Shown here in pieces: positions 18,079 through 25,707 of a stretch of DNA of 64,000 nt. The notes under the pieces are model-generated. The model did not search any database, had not been told where the DNA came from, and saw only the letters and a list, made by a program, of their open reading frames with translations. Location: assembly GCF_000374145.1 (NCBI RefSeq), contig NZ_KB893653.1, positions 257,495 through 321,494 on the forward strand. The letters are read 5' to 3'. The first letter of the stretch is position 1. Each line of letters begins with the position of its first letter. The position numbers were made by a program, and so were the translations under genes. Origin of the DNA: Neomegalonema perideroedes DSM 15528. Lineage in GTDB: Bacteria > Pseudomonadota > Alphaproteobacteria > Rhodobacterales > Rhodobacteraceae.

Positions 18079-19377
18079 TCAGGAGGGCGGCTTCAGCGCC
18101 AGACGGGCGGCCCGGCGCGCCCTCTTGGCGGCGAGGGCCTCCGCTTTGGCGAGGCGTTGCGCCTCCTCGGCGGCTTCGCGCTCGGCTTTGGCTTTGATCC
18201 CCTCCTCGCGGGCTTCGTCGCGCTCCATGAGCAGGCGGTGGATCTCCTCCATGCCCGCCGAGGCCCCCTGTTCGTTCAGCGAGAGCGTCATATAGGAGAG
18301 GGCGGTTTCATATTGCGTTTCGGCGTGGCCGAGGATGCGCGCGAAATAGGGCGCTTTGGTCATGGGCGGGGCGAAAGCCTCCATGCAGGCCTCGGCGTAG
18401 AAGGCCCGCAGCGCCTTGAGCGTTAGAGTCGGATGCGGCGGCCAGCGCATGGCGATGGGCGGATATTCCCGCAAGAGCTTGTTGAAGGGCGGATTCACCG
18501 CCGAATTCAGCTTGGCCGGAGTCATCTCGGCCCAGCGCGCGCCCTCGCGGTCGGCGCGGAGCCGCGCGAAGGCGTCGAGGATCCGCGCGGCGGGGGCGAG
18601 AACCGGAATCACATAGCTCTTGCCGAACATGGTGCCTTCGGCGCCGCGGGTCTTGGCCTGCCCCGAGAACTCGACGAGCCATTTCTGCCGGACCCGCACG
18701 CCCGAAGGCAAAGCGGAATCCACGGGGGCGAAATCGCCGAATTTCAGCACCTCGACGAAGCGGCGCCCCGTCAGGCCCATCAGCCCGAGGGCGAGGAAGC
18801 GGGCGTCCGTCGAATCGAGCATGCGGGTCAGCTCGGCGAGGATCTCGCGCCAACCGCTCACCCGCGCGAGATGGCGGTTGGAGCCGTCCACCGTCTGGCG
18901 GTAATCCTCGTTGACGGCGGCGACCATCTCGCGCTCGATGCGGACCTCCTCGAAGACGGCCTCCAGAATCTGAGGGGCGACTCCGGCCTCTTCGAGCGCC
19001 CGGCGCAAAGGCGCCCGGAAGCGCGAGCCGTAAAGCTTCTGCGTGGCGGGGGTCTTATTGCGGAATTGATCGCGCTCGCGGCCCCAGCGGACGACCAGCT
19101 TGCGCCGCCAGTCCTTGACGGGCTTGGGCGTCAGCAGCTTCAGCGCGTCGCGGATGAAGATCTCCACCGCCTCCGCCAGAGCGTAATGGCGCAGAGGCGG
19201 CGGAGCGGCGGGGCGCTTGGCGATTCGAGGGGCGCTTCTGGGCGCGGCTTTGGCGGTCGTCCGGGCCTTCCGGACCTGCGGAGCGGCGGGAGTCGGGGCG
19301 GGCCCGGGGGCTTCGACGGCGCGGGGCTTGCGGGGCTTCGCGGCCTTGGGCGGCGCCGAGGCTTCAGGATCGGACAT
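18079..19377 (-). CDS. telA: Telomere resolvase (protelomerase), TelA/TelK-like
   Basis: Encodes 432 residues from ATG 19375–19377, which has AGGAGG about 11 bases upstream; a second ATG at 19407 would add ten residues and has no clear ribosome site. Residues 1–60 are basic, Lys/Ala/Pro-rich. The core resembles Agrobacterium TelA as I recall it, segment by segment: [73 protein letters not shown] and YFARILGH…ETALSYMT. Expected catalytic residues are present: Arg in TGRR (205/206), K242, R324, H351 and nucleophile Y362. The family cuts a palindrome and rejoins strands as hairpins, making closed ends of linear DNA. The C-terminus (from about 376) is a charged coiled coil. Neighbours are ordinary chromosomal genes with no phage genes. 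The alternative, an ordinary tyrosine integrase, fits less well because GQAKT and FAPPxTK-type segments are protelomerase features. Confidence 0.85.
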   Translation of the reverse strand: MSDPEASAPPKAAKPRKPRAVEAPGPAPTPAAPQVRKARTTAKAAPRSAPRIAKRPAAPPPLRHYALAEAVEIFIRDALKLLTPKPVKDWRRKLVVRWGRERDQFRNKTPATQKLYGSRFRAPLRRALEEAGVAPQILEAVFEEVRIEREMVAAVNEDYRQTVDGSNRHLARVSGWREILAELTRMLDSTDARFLALGLMGLTGRRFVEVLKFGDFAPVDSALPSGVRVRQKWLVEFSGQAKTRGAEGTMFGKSYVIPVLAPAARILDAFARLRADREGARWAEMTPAKLNSAVNPPFNKLLREYPPIAMRWPPHPTLTLKALRAFYAEACMEAFAPPMTKAPYFARILGHAETQYETALSYMTLSLNEQGASAGMEEIHRLLMERDEAREEGIKAKAEREAAEEAQRLAKAEALAAKRARRAARLALKPPS

Positions 19378-19461
19378 GCGGCCTCGCGCCTCCTGAGGAT
19401 TAAGCATACGGGATTCCGTTGCGGCGATCTTAGATTAAACGTTCGGGAAACACGCGTCGAT

Positions 19462-19899
19462 TCAAAGCCAGCGCCGCACGCGCGCCAGATAGGCGGGCGC
19501 CTGATCGGGGAAGCGCGCCAGAAGCCGCCCCTCCTCCTCGCGGATGAAGCGCTTGTCGATCAGCGCCGCGAAGCCGAAGGGAATCAGGAGCGCGGGCGGC
19601 GCGCCGAGGATCAATCCCCAGCCGAGCAGAATCAGGAGCATCCCGAGATAGATCGGATTGCGGCTGAAGCCGAAGATTCCGGTCGTCAGCAGCTTGTCCG
19701 GATCGTTGCGGGGCATGATCGGCGTGGCCGCGAGCAGGAATTGCGGCGCCGCGAGAAAGATCGCGCCCGCGCCGAGGAGCATCGCCAGCCAGCCCCAAAG
19801 GTCGGCGTCGAAGCGCCAGGGCGTCCAAAGGGCGATCAGCAGCATCGTCAGGCCCGAAAGCGCCATCCAGACAGGCGGAAGATCAAGACGCCGCAACAT
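19462..19899 (-). CDS. Isoprenylcysteine carboxyl methyltransferase-like membrane protein
   Basis: A 145-residue integral membrane protein from ATG 19897–19899, preceded by AAGGAG. It has about four hydrophobic spans and the family signature GIFGFSRNPIYLGMLLILLG around residues 75–95. The C-terminal EEEGRLLARFPDQAPAYLARVRRWL-like end (quoted in part) is the conserved Glu-rich loop and Y..Y..RV.RW motif of the ICMT/PEMT superfamily. Bacterial members are mostly uncharacterised; lipid or small-molecule methylation is inferred. The frame extends to 20046 without a credible start. It lies upstream of the telomere resolvase on the same strand, 84 bases away. Confidence 0.88.
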   Translation of the reverse strand: MLRRLDLPPVWMALSGLTMLLIALWTPWRFDADLWGWLAMLLGAGAIFLAAPQFLLAATPIMPRNDPDKLLTTGIFGFSRNPIYLGMLLILLGWGLILGAPPALLIPFGFAALIDKRFIREEEGRLLARFPDQAPAYLARVRRWL

Positions 19900-20318
19900 G
19901 GCGGACTCCTTTTCGTCAAAGGCGCTCCGGCGCGGAACGCCTGAGAATTCAAACTTCTGGAGGCCGAGGGCGCAAGCGTCGCGTCTTGCGGGCCTCAGCC
20001 TCTCCCGAATCTCCGGCCCGGCCCCGCTAGAGGACTTCGCCCCCATGGACAGGGCCGCGAACCCATGTTAGAGCGCAATCCGCTCCGCCGCAGAAGAGGT
20101 CGCAGGCGATCTTACGCGAAAGCGCGGCGGGCGAGGGCTTGGAGCTTCGGCCATATCCCCCATATGGGGCCGAAGGCCGCTCCGGGCGCGTTCGAACGGG
20201 CGTGGAGGGCCTGAAATGCGAATGGTCTTGCGAAAGGAGTCGCGACGAGCCGCACGCCGTCTCGCTTGACCTTTGGTTCTGGTCCCGCCGCACCATTCGT
20301 CGCTCTGGGAGCCCGCCC
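19900..20318. other. Divergent intergenic region, no gene seen
   Basis: This 419-base gap separates the minus-strand methyltransferase-like gene from the plus-strand GNAT gene. Open frames cross it but have no start, signal or recognisable protein. It must hold both promoters. The one notable element is the inverted repeat at 20145–20175. Confidence 0.6.
20145..20175. repeat. Interrupted palindrome CTTCGGCC…GGCCGAAG
   Basis: Eight-base perfect arms (20145–20152, 20168–20175) enclose 15 bases that contain most of the 12-bp palindrome CCCCATATGGGG (20158–20169). It lies about 770 bp upstream of the telomere resolvase start and about 145 bp upstream of the GNAT start. It could be an operator; it is too imperfect to be a typical hairpin-telomere site. 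Confidence 0.5.
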
Positions 20319-20912
20319 ATGAACGCCTCCGCCGCCGCCTCGCTTCCCGCCTCCTCCGCGCCTTCCGAAGCGCCTTTGCTCGACATCCGCCGCGAGACCC
20401 CCGAGGATCTCGCCGAGGTGGAGTATCTGCTCGACACCTGTTTCGCGCCGGGCCGCACGGCCTTGTCCTCCTATCGTCTGCGCGACGACGTGGAGCCTCT
20501 GCGCGAATTCTGCCTCGTGGCCCGCGACGAACAGCGGAGCCTCGTCTCCTGCATCCGTTATTGGCCGGTGCGGGTGGGCGAGGCGGGGTCTCCGGCGCTG
20601 CTGCTCGGGCCGGTGGCCACCCATCCGACGCGCCAGGGCGAGGGGCTCGGGGCCATGCTGATTCTGCGCAGCCTGCGCATGGCGAGGGAGGCGGGATGGA
20701 CCCGCGTGATCCTCGTGGGCGACGAGCCTTATTACCGGAAATTCGGCTTCACGCGCGAGGTCGCGCTGAACATCTCCTATCCGCCGCCGGTGAATCCCGC
20801 GCGGCTGCTGGCGAAGGAGCTGAAGCCCGGCGCCATGGCGGAGATCTCGGGCATGGTCCGCAAATGGACCCCCGAAAATCCAGCCGAGGCGCCTCCTGAA
20901 GCCCCGGCCTGA
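20319..20912 (+). CDS. GNAT-family N-acetyltransferase (YhbS-like)
   Basis: From ATG 20319 the product has 197 residues. An Ala/Ser-rich N-terminus precedes LDIRRETPEDLAEVEYLL, the core strand LLLGPVATHPTRQGEGLGAML with the acetyl-CoA loop, and VILVGDEPYYRKFGFTRE, the YYRKFGF segment typical of the YhbS-like subgroup. The substrate is unknown. The frame is open 60 codons upstream, but that part looks non-coding. An EamA transporter gene follows after 99 bases in the same direction. Confidence 0.88.
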   Translation: MNASAAASLPASSAPSEAPLLDIRRETPEDLAEVEYLLDTCFAPGRTALSSYRLRDDVEPLREFCLVARDEQRSLVSCIRYWPVRVGEAGSPALLLGPVATHPTRQGEGLGAMLILRSLRMAREAGWTRVILVGDEPYYRKFGFTREVALNISYPPPVNPARLLAKELKPGAMAEISGMVRKWTPENPAEAPPEAPA

Positions 20913-21011
20913 AGCTCCGGCTAAATCCGGCCTCACGGGGCGCGCCGCTTCTCCTCCACGACCTCCCTCCCCATCGCGGCCTTTCGCGGGCCTTGTCATC
21001 GAGTTCGGACC

Positions 21012-21929
21012 ATGTTTTCCGACCCGGCCCATCTGGCCGCCTTTTTCGCTCTGGCGGCGGCTTTCTGCTGGTCCGTCTCTCCGCTGCTGGCGGCGGGCGC
21101 CAATTCTTATCTGGGCGGGATCGGCTTCTCGCGGGTCCGCACTTATTGCGCCTTGGCGATTCTCGCGCTGATGTCGCTCTGGACGGGCGGCTGGAGCCAG
21201 ATGCAGGGCTGGCAGATCCGCGATCTGACGCTCTCGGGGCTGATCGGCGTCTTCATCGGCGACACGCTGCTCTTCGCGAGCATGGCGATTCTCGGGCCGC
21301 GCCGCTCGGGGCTGCTCTTTTCGACTCACGCCGCCATGACCGCCGCCCTCGCCGGAATCTTCCTCGGCGAGCGGCTGACGGCTCCGGTCTGGGCGGGAAT
21401 CGCCCTTGTGACGGGCGGCGTGATGCTCGCCACCTTCTACGGCAAGAGCCGCGACAACGCCCATGCCTGGGAGGCGAACGCCGGCGCCGTGAGCCTCGGC
21501 GTGGCCCTGGGGCTGCTCTCGGCTTTGGGGCAGGCGGTGGGGGCGGCCATCGTCAAGCCCGCCATGGACGCGGGCGCCGATCCCGTCGCGGGCTCGACTT
21601 TGCGCATGGCGGCGGCGGCGGTCTGCCATCTGGCGGCTTTTCTGATCTGGCCGAAATTCACGGCTCTGCGCAATCCGCTGACGCCGAAGATCTTCGCGCG
21701 GGTTCTGCTCGTCTCGCTGATCGCCATGTGCCTCGGCATGACCTTCTTTCTGGAGGCTCTGGCTCATGGCGAGGCCGGATGGGTCTCGGTGCTCTCGACC
21801 CTCTCGACCATTCTGATTCTGCCGCTGCTCTGGATCTTCTTCAAAAAGCCGCCGCCTTTCGGGGCTTGGGTCGGCGCGGGGGTCGGCGTGGCGGGGACGG
21901 CGCTGATTCTCCTCAACGTGGGCGGATGA
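21012..21929 (+). CDS. EamA/DMT-family transporter
   Basis: A 305-residue inner-membrane protein with about ten hydrophobic spans arranged as two EamA repeats. The first repeat ends around FLGERLTAPVWAGIALVTGG (the conserved end-of-repeat motif with Gly-Glu). The second ends with PLLWIFFKKPPPFGAWVGAGVGVAG. Members export metabolites, amino acids or drugs; the substrate here cannot be told. The gene is between a GNAT gene and the adenosine-deaminase-like gene, all on the plus strand, and may form one unit with the latter (129-base gap). Confidence 0.9.
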   Translation: MFSDPAHLAAFFALAAAFCWSVSPLLAAGANSYLGGIGFSRVRTYCALAILALMSLWTGGWSQMQGWQIRDLTLSGLIGVFIGDTLLFASMAILGPRRSGLLFSTHAAMTAALAGIFLGERLTAPVWAGIALVTGGVMLATFYGKSRDNAHAWEANAGAVSLGVALGLLSALGQAVGAAIVKPAMDAGADPVAGSTLRMAAAAVCHLAAFLIWPKFTALRNPLTPKIFARVLLVSLIAMCLGMTFFLEALAHGEAGWVSVLSTLSTILILPLLWIFFKKPPPFGAWVGAGVGVAGTALILLNVGG

Positions 21930-22058
21930 TTTGGCGCCGAGGTCAGGCGCGGCTTGTCGGGTTTGGGGCCGGGTGCTAGCTTCGGGTCCGGTCGAGGCTG
22001 CGAAAGGCGGGCTGATGGAGCGGGCGGGTCTGAAAGAGCGAACCCCGGAGGGCCGCGC

Positions 22059-23030
22059 GTGAGCGCCTACGCCGCCCGCCTGCCTAAGGCGGATCTCCGC
22101 TTGCGCCTTGAAGGCGCGGTGGAGCCTGAGCTCGCCGTCGCGCTGGCCGAGCGCCATGGCCTCGCGCCGGAGATCGAAACGGGCTCCTCCATCGGCAGAG
22201 TCGCGGATTTCGCCGCCCGCATGCAGGCGCGTCTCGTCGGGCTGATCACGGCCGAGGATTTCCACGCCGCCGCCGCCGCCGCTCTGGAGCGCGCTTTCGA
22301 GGGCCGCGTGCGCCATGTGGAGATGGCGCTGACGCCGCAGCTCCATCTGCCGCGCGGCGTGGCCTTCGCGGCCATGCTCGAAGGGATCGCGGCGGCCTTC
22401 CGCGAGGCCCGCGCGCGCGGCCAGACGACCCGGCTGCTGCTCGCCTTCCGGCGCGAGTTCTCCGAGGAGGAGGGTTTCGAGATTCTGACCGCCGCTGAGC
22501 CGTTCCTCGCCGATTTCATCGGGGTGGCGCTGACGGGGCCGGAGTTCGGACAGCCGCCGCAGAAATTCGCCCGGCTCTTCGCCCGCGCCCGCGAGATGGG
22601 CCTCAAGCTCACCTGCGACGCCGGACAGGACGGCCCGCCCGAATATGTGCGTCAGGCGGCGGTGGATCTCGACGTGGACCGCATCGACCATGGCGACGCC
22701 GCCGCCGAATTCCCGGCGCTCATGCGCGAGATCGTCGAGCGGCGGGAGACTTTGGTGTTGCGTCCTTCGGCGAATCTGGCTCTGGGGCTGCTGGATTCGG
22801 CGAGCGCCCATCCGCTGCGGACGCTGACCGGGGCGGGCGTCAGCGTGACCCTCGCCAGCGGAGATCCCGCCTGGTTCGGCGACCTCAACGCCAATTACGC
22901 GCTGCTCGCCGAGGAGCTGGCGCTCTCGAAATCCGAGATCCTCAAGCTCGCGCGCACCAGCTTCGAAGCGGCCTTCCTCACCGAAGAGGAGCGCGAGGCC
23001 CATCTGGCGGCTCTGGCCGAGGCGGCCTGA
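22059..23030 (+). CDS. Adenosine-deaminase-fold protein lacking catalytic residues
   Basis: GTG 22059, with GGAGG eight bases upstream, gives 323 residues. The overall pattern is that of adenosine deaminases: LPKADLRLRLEGAVEPELA aligns with the family's PKxELHxHLxGA, and RIDHG with RIGHG. Key residues are changed: the metal HxH is R14-x-R16, the HAGE motif is DAGQ (187–190), and the terminal DDP is GDP (268–270). Only the His of RIDHG (H211) is kept. The zinc site and the catalytic Glu are thus lost, so deamination is not expected. I infer a binding or regulatory function, or a decaying but still open frame. A TTG at 21954 in the same frame lacks a ribosome site. Confidence 0.8.
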   Translation: MSAYAARLPKADLRLRLEGAVEPELAVALAERHGLAPEIETGSSIGRVADFAARMQARLVGLITAEDFHAAAAAALERAFEGRVRHVEMALTPQLHLPRGVAFAAMLEGIAAAFREARARGQTTRLLLAFRREFSEEEGFEILTAAEPFLADFIGVALTGPEFGQPPQKFARLFARAREMGLKLTCDAGQDGPPEYVRQAAVDLDVDRIDHGDAAAEFPALMREIVERRETLVLRPSANLALGLLDSASAHPLRTLTGAGVSVTLASGDPAWFGDLNANYALLAEELALSKSEILKLARTSFEAAFLTEEEREAHLAALAEAA

Positions 23031-23052
23031 AGCGACAAAGCCTGAATCGACA

Positions 23053-23081
23053 AGGCCCGCCTCCGGGAAAGAGACGGGCCT
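23053..23081. terminator. Hairpin between convergent genes
   Basis: Stem AGGCCCG/CGGGCCT (23053–23059, 23075–23081) lies between the stops at 23030 (+) and 23106 (-). T-runs are poor on both sides. Confidence 0.5.
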
Positions 23082-23105
23082 CGCCGCAGTCTTGGCGGGA
23101 AAGGC

Positions 23106-23627
23106 TCACATGCCTTCGGGGCCGCGGGCGATGGCCGCCACGCCCGTGCGGGCCACGTCCACCAGCCCGAGGGGCCGCATCAGCTCGACGAAGGCGTCGA
23201 TCTTGCCGGGATCTCCGGTGAGTTCGAACACGAAGCTCTCCAGCGTGGTGTCCATGATCCGGCCGCGGAAAGCCTCGTTGAGCCGCAGGGCCTCGACGCG
23301 CTTCTCGCCCGTCGAGCGCACCTTGATCAGCGCCAGTTCGCGCTCGACCGAGGGCCCGGCCACGGTGATGTCCACGACCTTATGCACCGGCACGATCTTC
23401 GAGAGCAGCGCCTTGATCTGCTCGATCACCATGGGCGAGCCCGTGGTGACGATGGTGATCCGCGAGAGATGTTCGTTATGGTCCACCTCGGCGACGGTCA
23501 GGCTCTCGATATTGTAGCCGCGCCCCGAAAACAGCCCGATGATCCGGGCCAGAACGCCCGATTCATTATCGACCAGAACCGCCATGGTGTGGCGCTCGAT
23601 GGTCTCCGGCTTCTGCATCACGCTCAT
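23106..23627 (-). CDS. ilvN: Acetolactate synthase small (regulatory) subunit
   Basis: A 173-residue regulatory subunit of acetohydroxyacid synthase, which confers valine feedback inhibition on the large subunit. It begins with an ACT domain (HTMAVLVDNESGVLARIIGLF, with SGRGYNIESLTV next) at residues 13–45, followed by ITIVTTGSPMVIEQIKALLSK. The C-terminal domain contains AFRGRIMDTTLESFVFELTG. Length and order match the small-subunit family. It starts 26 bases below the ilvB stop and shares its attenuated promoter. Confidence 0.95.
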   Translation of the reverse strand: MSVMQKPETIERHTMAVLVDNESGVLARIIGLFSGRGYNIESLTVAEVDHNEHLSRITIVTTGSPMVIEQIKALLSKIVPVHKVVDITVAGPSVERELALIKVRSTGEKRVEALRLNEAFRGRIMDTTLESFVFELTGDPGKIDAFVELMRPLGLVDVARTGVAAIARGPEGM

Positions 23628-23652
23628 GTTTCGGCTCCTTACGCCAGCCCAG

Positions 23653-25407
23653 TCAAACCAACATCGCGCCGGCGGCGTCGATGGCGCCTTCGGTGTCGGC
23701 TTCGCCCAGCAGCATCTCGTTATGCGCCTTGCCCGAGGGAATCATGGGGAAGCAGTTCTCATGTCTCTCCACGAGGCAGTCGAAGATGACCGGGCCGTCA
23801 TAGGCGAGCATCTCGGCGATGGCGCCGTCCAGCTCCTCGGGCTTCTCGGCGCGGACGCCCTTGCAGCCGAAGGCCTCGGCCAGCTTGACGAAATCGGGCA
23901 GGGCCTCGGAATAGCTGGAGGAATAGCGCTCGCCATGGAGCAGCTGCTGCCATTGGCGCACCATGCCGAGGCGCTCGTTGTTCAGGATGAAGATCTTGAT
24001 CGGCAGGCGATATTGCACCGCCGTGCTCATCTCCTGCATGGTCATCAGGAAGCTGGCCTCGCCCGCCACGTCGATCACCAGAGACTTCGGATGCGCCATC
24101 TGCACGCCGACGGCCGCCGGAACGCCGTAGCCCATGGTTCCGAGCCCGCCCGAGGTCATCCAGCGGTTGGGCTCCTCGAATTTCAGGAACTGCGCCGCCC
24201 ACATCTGATGCTGGCCGACTTCGGTGGTGATGTAGAAATCCTTCTTCTCGATGGCGGCCTGCAGGCGCTGGAGCGCATATTGCGGCTTGATGGTGGTTTC
24301 GCTCGGGGCGTAGCGGAAGCAGTCGACGGCGCGCCAGCTCTCGATCTGACGCCACCAGTCCTTGACCGCGTTCTTCTGGCTTTTCGAGCCGCCGGATTTC
24401 CAGATGCGAAGCATGTCCTCCAGCGCCACGGCGCAATCCCCGACGATCCCGACGTCCGCGCGCACGGTCTTGTTGATCGAGGAGGGATCGATGTCGATGT
24501 GGATCTTCTTGGAGCCCGGCGAAAAGGCGTCGAGGCGTCCGGTGATGCGGTCGTCGAAGCGGGCGCCGATGTTGATCATCACGTCGCAGCCGTGCATCGC
24601 GAGATTGGCCTCGTAAGAGCCGTGCATGCCCAGCATCCCGAGCCATTGCTTGTCCGAAGCCGGATAGGCGCCCAGACCCATCAAAGTCGAGGTGACGGGA
24701 AAGCCCGTGGCCCGGGCGAATTCGCGCAGCAGCCGCGTGGCGTTGGGGCCGGAGTTGATCACGCCGCCGCCGGTGTAGAAGATCGGCCGCTCGGCGCGCT
24801 CGATCAGCTCCACGGCTTTTTTAATGTCGGAGAGATCGCCGCGCGTCTGGGGATTATAGCTCTTGCGCCGGGATTCGCGGGCCGGGACATAGACGCCCGG
24901 CGACATCTGCACGTTCTTGGGGATGTCCACCAGCACCGGGCCGGGACGCCCCGTGGTCGCCACCTGAAAAGCCTGATGCATGGCCTTGGCGAGGTCGTTC
25001 GCGTCCTTCACCAGCCAGTTATGCTTGGTGCAGGGGCGGGTGATGCCCACCGTGTCGGCTTCCTGAAAGGCGTCGGTGCCGATGAGGAAGCTGCCCACCT
25101 GACCCGAAATGCAGATGATCGGGATCGAATCCATCAGGGCGTCCTGCAGGCCCGTCACGGCGTTGGTGGCGCCGGGGCCGGAGGTCACCAGCAGCACGCC
25201 CGGCTTGCCCGTGGAGCGCGCATAGCCCTCGGCGGCGTGCGCCGCGCCCTGCTCATGGCGGACGAGGACGTGCTGGATGGCGTTTTGCTTGAAGATTTCG
25301 TCGTAGATCGGCAGAACCGCGCCGCCCGGATAGCCGAAGATCACCTCGACTCCCTGATCCTTCAGGGCTTTCAGCACGATCTCCGCGCCGGTCATGGTCT
25401 GCGACAT
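23653..25407 (-). CDS. ilvB: Acetolactate synthase large (catalytic) subunit
   Basis: Thiamine-diphosphate enzyme for the first common step of valine, leucine and isoleucine synthesis. With ATG 25405–25407 (GAGGAAA seven bases upstream) it has 584 residues. FGYPGGAVLPIYDE near the N-terminus holds the cofactor-activating Glu region (EQGAAHAAEGYAR follows). VTSGPGATNAVTGLQDA is conserved in the N-domain, and the C-domain has the ThDP-binding stretch GEASFLMTMQEMSTAVQYRL. The intrinsic-terminator hairpin and leader peptide upstream point to transcription attenuation by branched-chain amino acids. The annotated frame could start nine codons earlier, but the internal start has the better ribosome site. 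Confidence 0.96.
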   Translation of the reverse strand: MSQTMTGAEIVLKALKDQGVEVIFGYPGGAVLPIYDEIFKQNAIQHVLVRHEQGAAHAAEGYARSTGKPGVLLVTSGPGATNAVTGLQDALMDSIPIICISGQVGSFLIGTDAFQEADTVGITRPCTKHNWLVKDANDLAKAMHQAFQVATTGRPGPVLVDIPKNVQMSPGVYVPARESRRKSYNPQTRGDLSDIKKAVELIERAERPIFYTGGGVINSGPNATRLLREFARATGFPVTSTLMGLGAYPASDKQWLGMLGMHGSYEANLAMHGCDVMINIGARFDDRITGRLDAFSPGSKKIHIDIDPSSINKTVRADVGIVGDCAVALEDMLRIWKSGGSKSQKNAVKDWWRQIESWRAVDCFRYAPSETTIKPQYALQRLQAAIEKKDFYITTEVGQHQMWAAQFLKFEEPNRWMTSGGLGTMGYGVPAAVGVQMAHPKSLVIDVAGEASFLMTMQEMSTAVQYRLPIKIFILNNERLGMVRQWQQLLHGERYSSSYSEALPDFVKLAEAFGCKGVRAEKPEELDGAIAEMLAYDGPVIFDCLVERHENCFPMIPSGKAHNEMLLGEADTEGAIDAAGAMLV

Positions 25408-25490
25408 GATGATTTCCTCAAACTTCCTCGACATCGCCGCCGTCTCGCCGTCTGGGGCTCCGGGGGACGGAGCGCGGCGATTCGGAAATG

Positions 25491-25512
25491 AAAAAGGGGC
25501 CTCGAAGGCCCC
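25491..25512 (-). terminator. Attenuator terminator upstream of ilvB
   Basis: On the minus strand, GGGGCCT/AGGCCCC forms a 7-bp stem with a 3-nt loop, followed by TTTTT. It lies between the leader peptide stop (25554) and the ilvB start (25407), in the right place for an attenuator. Confidence 0.85.
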
Positions 25513-25553
25513 CCGAATAGCGCGCCCTGCGCCGACGGATCATCCCGCCGCGC

Positions 25554-25595
25554 TCAGGCGCGCCCCGTAACGATAAGAACGCCGCGCATGGACAT
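25554..25595 (-). CDS. ilv leader peptide MSMRGVLIVTGRA
   Basis: A 13-residue open frame with ATG 25593–25595, TGA at 25554–25556 and AGGGAG eight bases upstream. It contains four consecutive branched-chain codons, Val-Leu-Ile-Val. This is the composition expected for a leader whose ribosome stalls when branched-chain aminoacyl-tRNAs are scarce, preventing the terminator at 25491–25512 from forming and letting ilvBN be transcribed. The start may also be the internal ATG two codons on. Position, codon content and following terminator agree; the alternative antiterminator pairing I have not worked out. Confidence 0.8.
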   Translation of the reverse strand: MSMRGVLIVTGRA

Positions 25596-25663
25596 CGGCT
25601 CGACTCCCTGAACCCCGCCTGCGCCGGAGGCTCCTCCGGGAACTTCGCGCGGGAATGGCGGGC

Positions 25664-25692
25664 AAATTAATCAGGCTCCGGGAGCGCGTCAA
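25664..25692 (-). promoter_or_regulatory. Candidate promoter of the ilv leader/ilvBN operon
   Basis: On the minus strand TTGACG (25687–25692) is followed by a 17-base spacer and TAATTT (25664–25669). It lies just below the miaA stop and about 70 bases before the leader peptide, so it would give a leader transcript of suitable length. Confidence 0.55.
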
Positions 25693-25707
25693 GACGCGAA
25701 TCGCGAG

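Noticed and set aside
18079-19377. Ordinary phage integrase or XerC/D assignment
   Set aside because: The segments around the catalytic Lys and Tyr match protelomerases rather than integrases, and no attachment site, tRNA junction or phage gene is present.
20158-20169. CCCCATATGGGG as a hairpin-telomere (resolvase) site
   Set aside because: Only 12 bp and set in an interrupted repeat. Known sites are longer near-perfect palindromes at replicon ends, and this window is internal.
20112-23003. A 963-codon minus-strand frame over the GNAT, EamA and deaminase-like genes
   Set aside because: Shadow of three plus-strand genes with clear domains; the product is His/Arg/Gly-rich without fold features.
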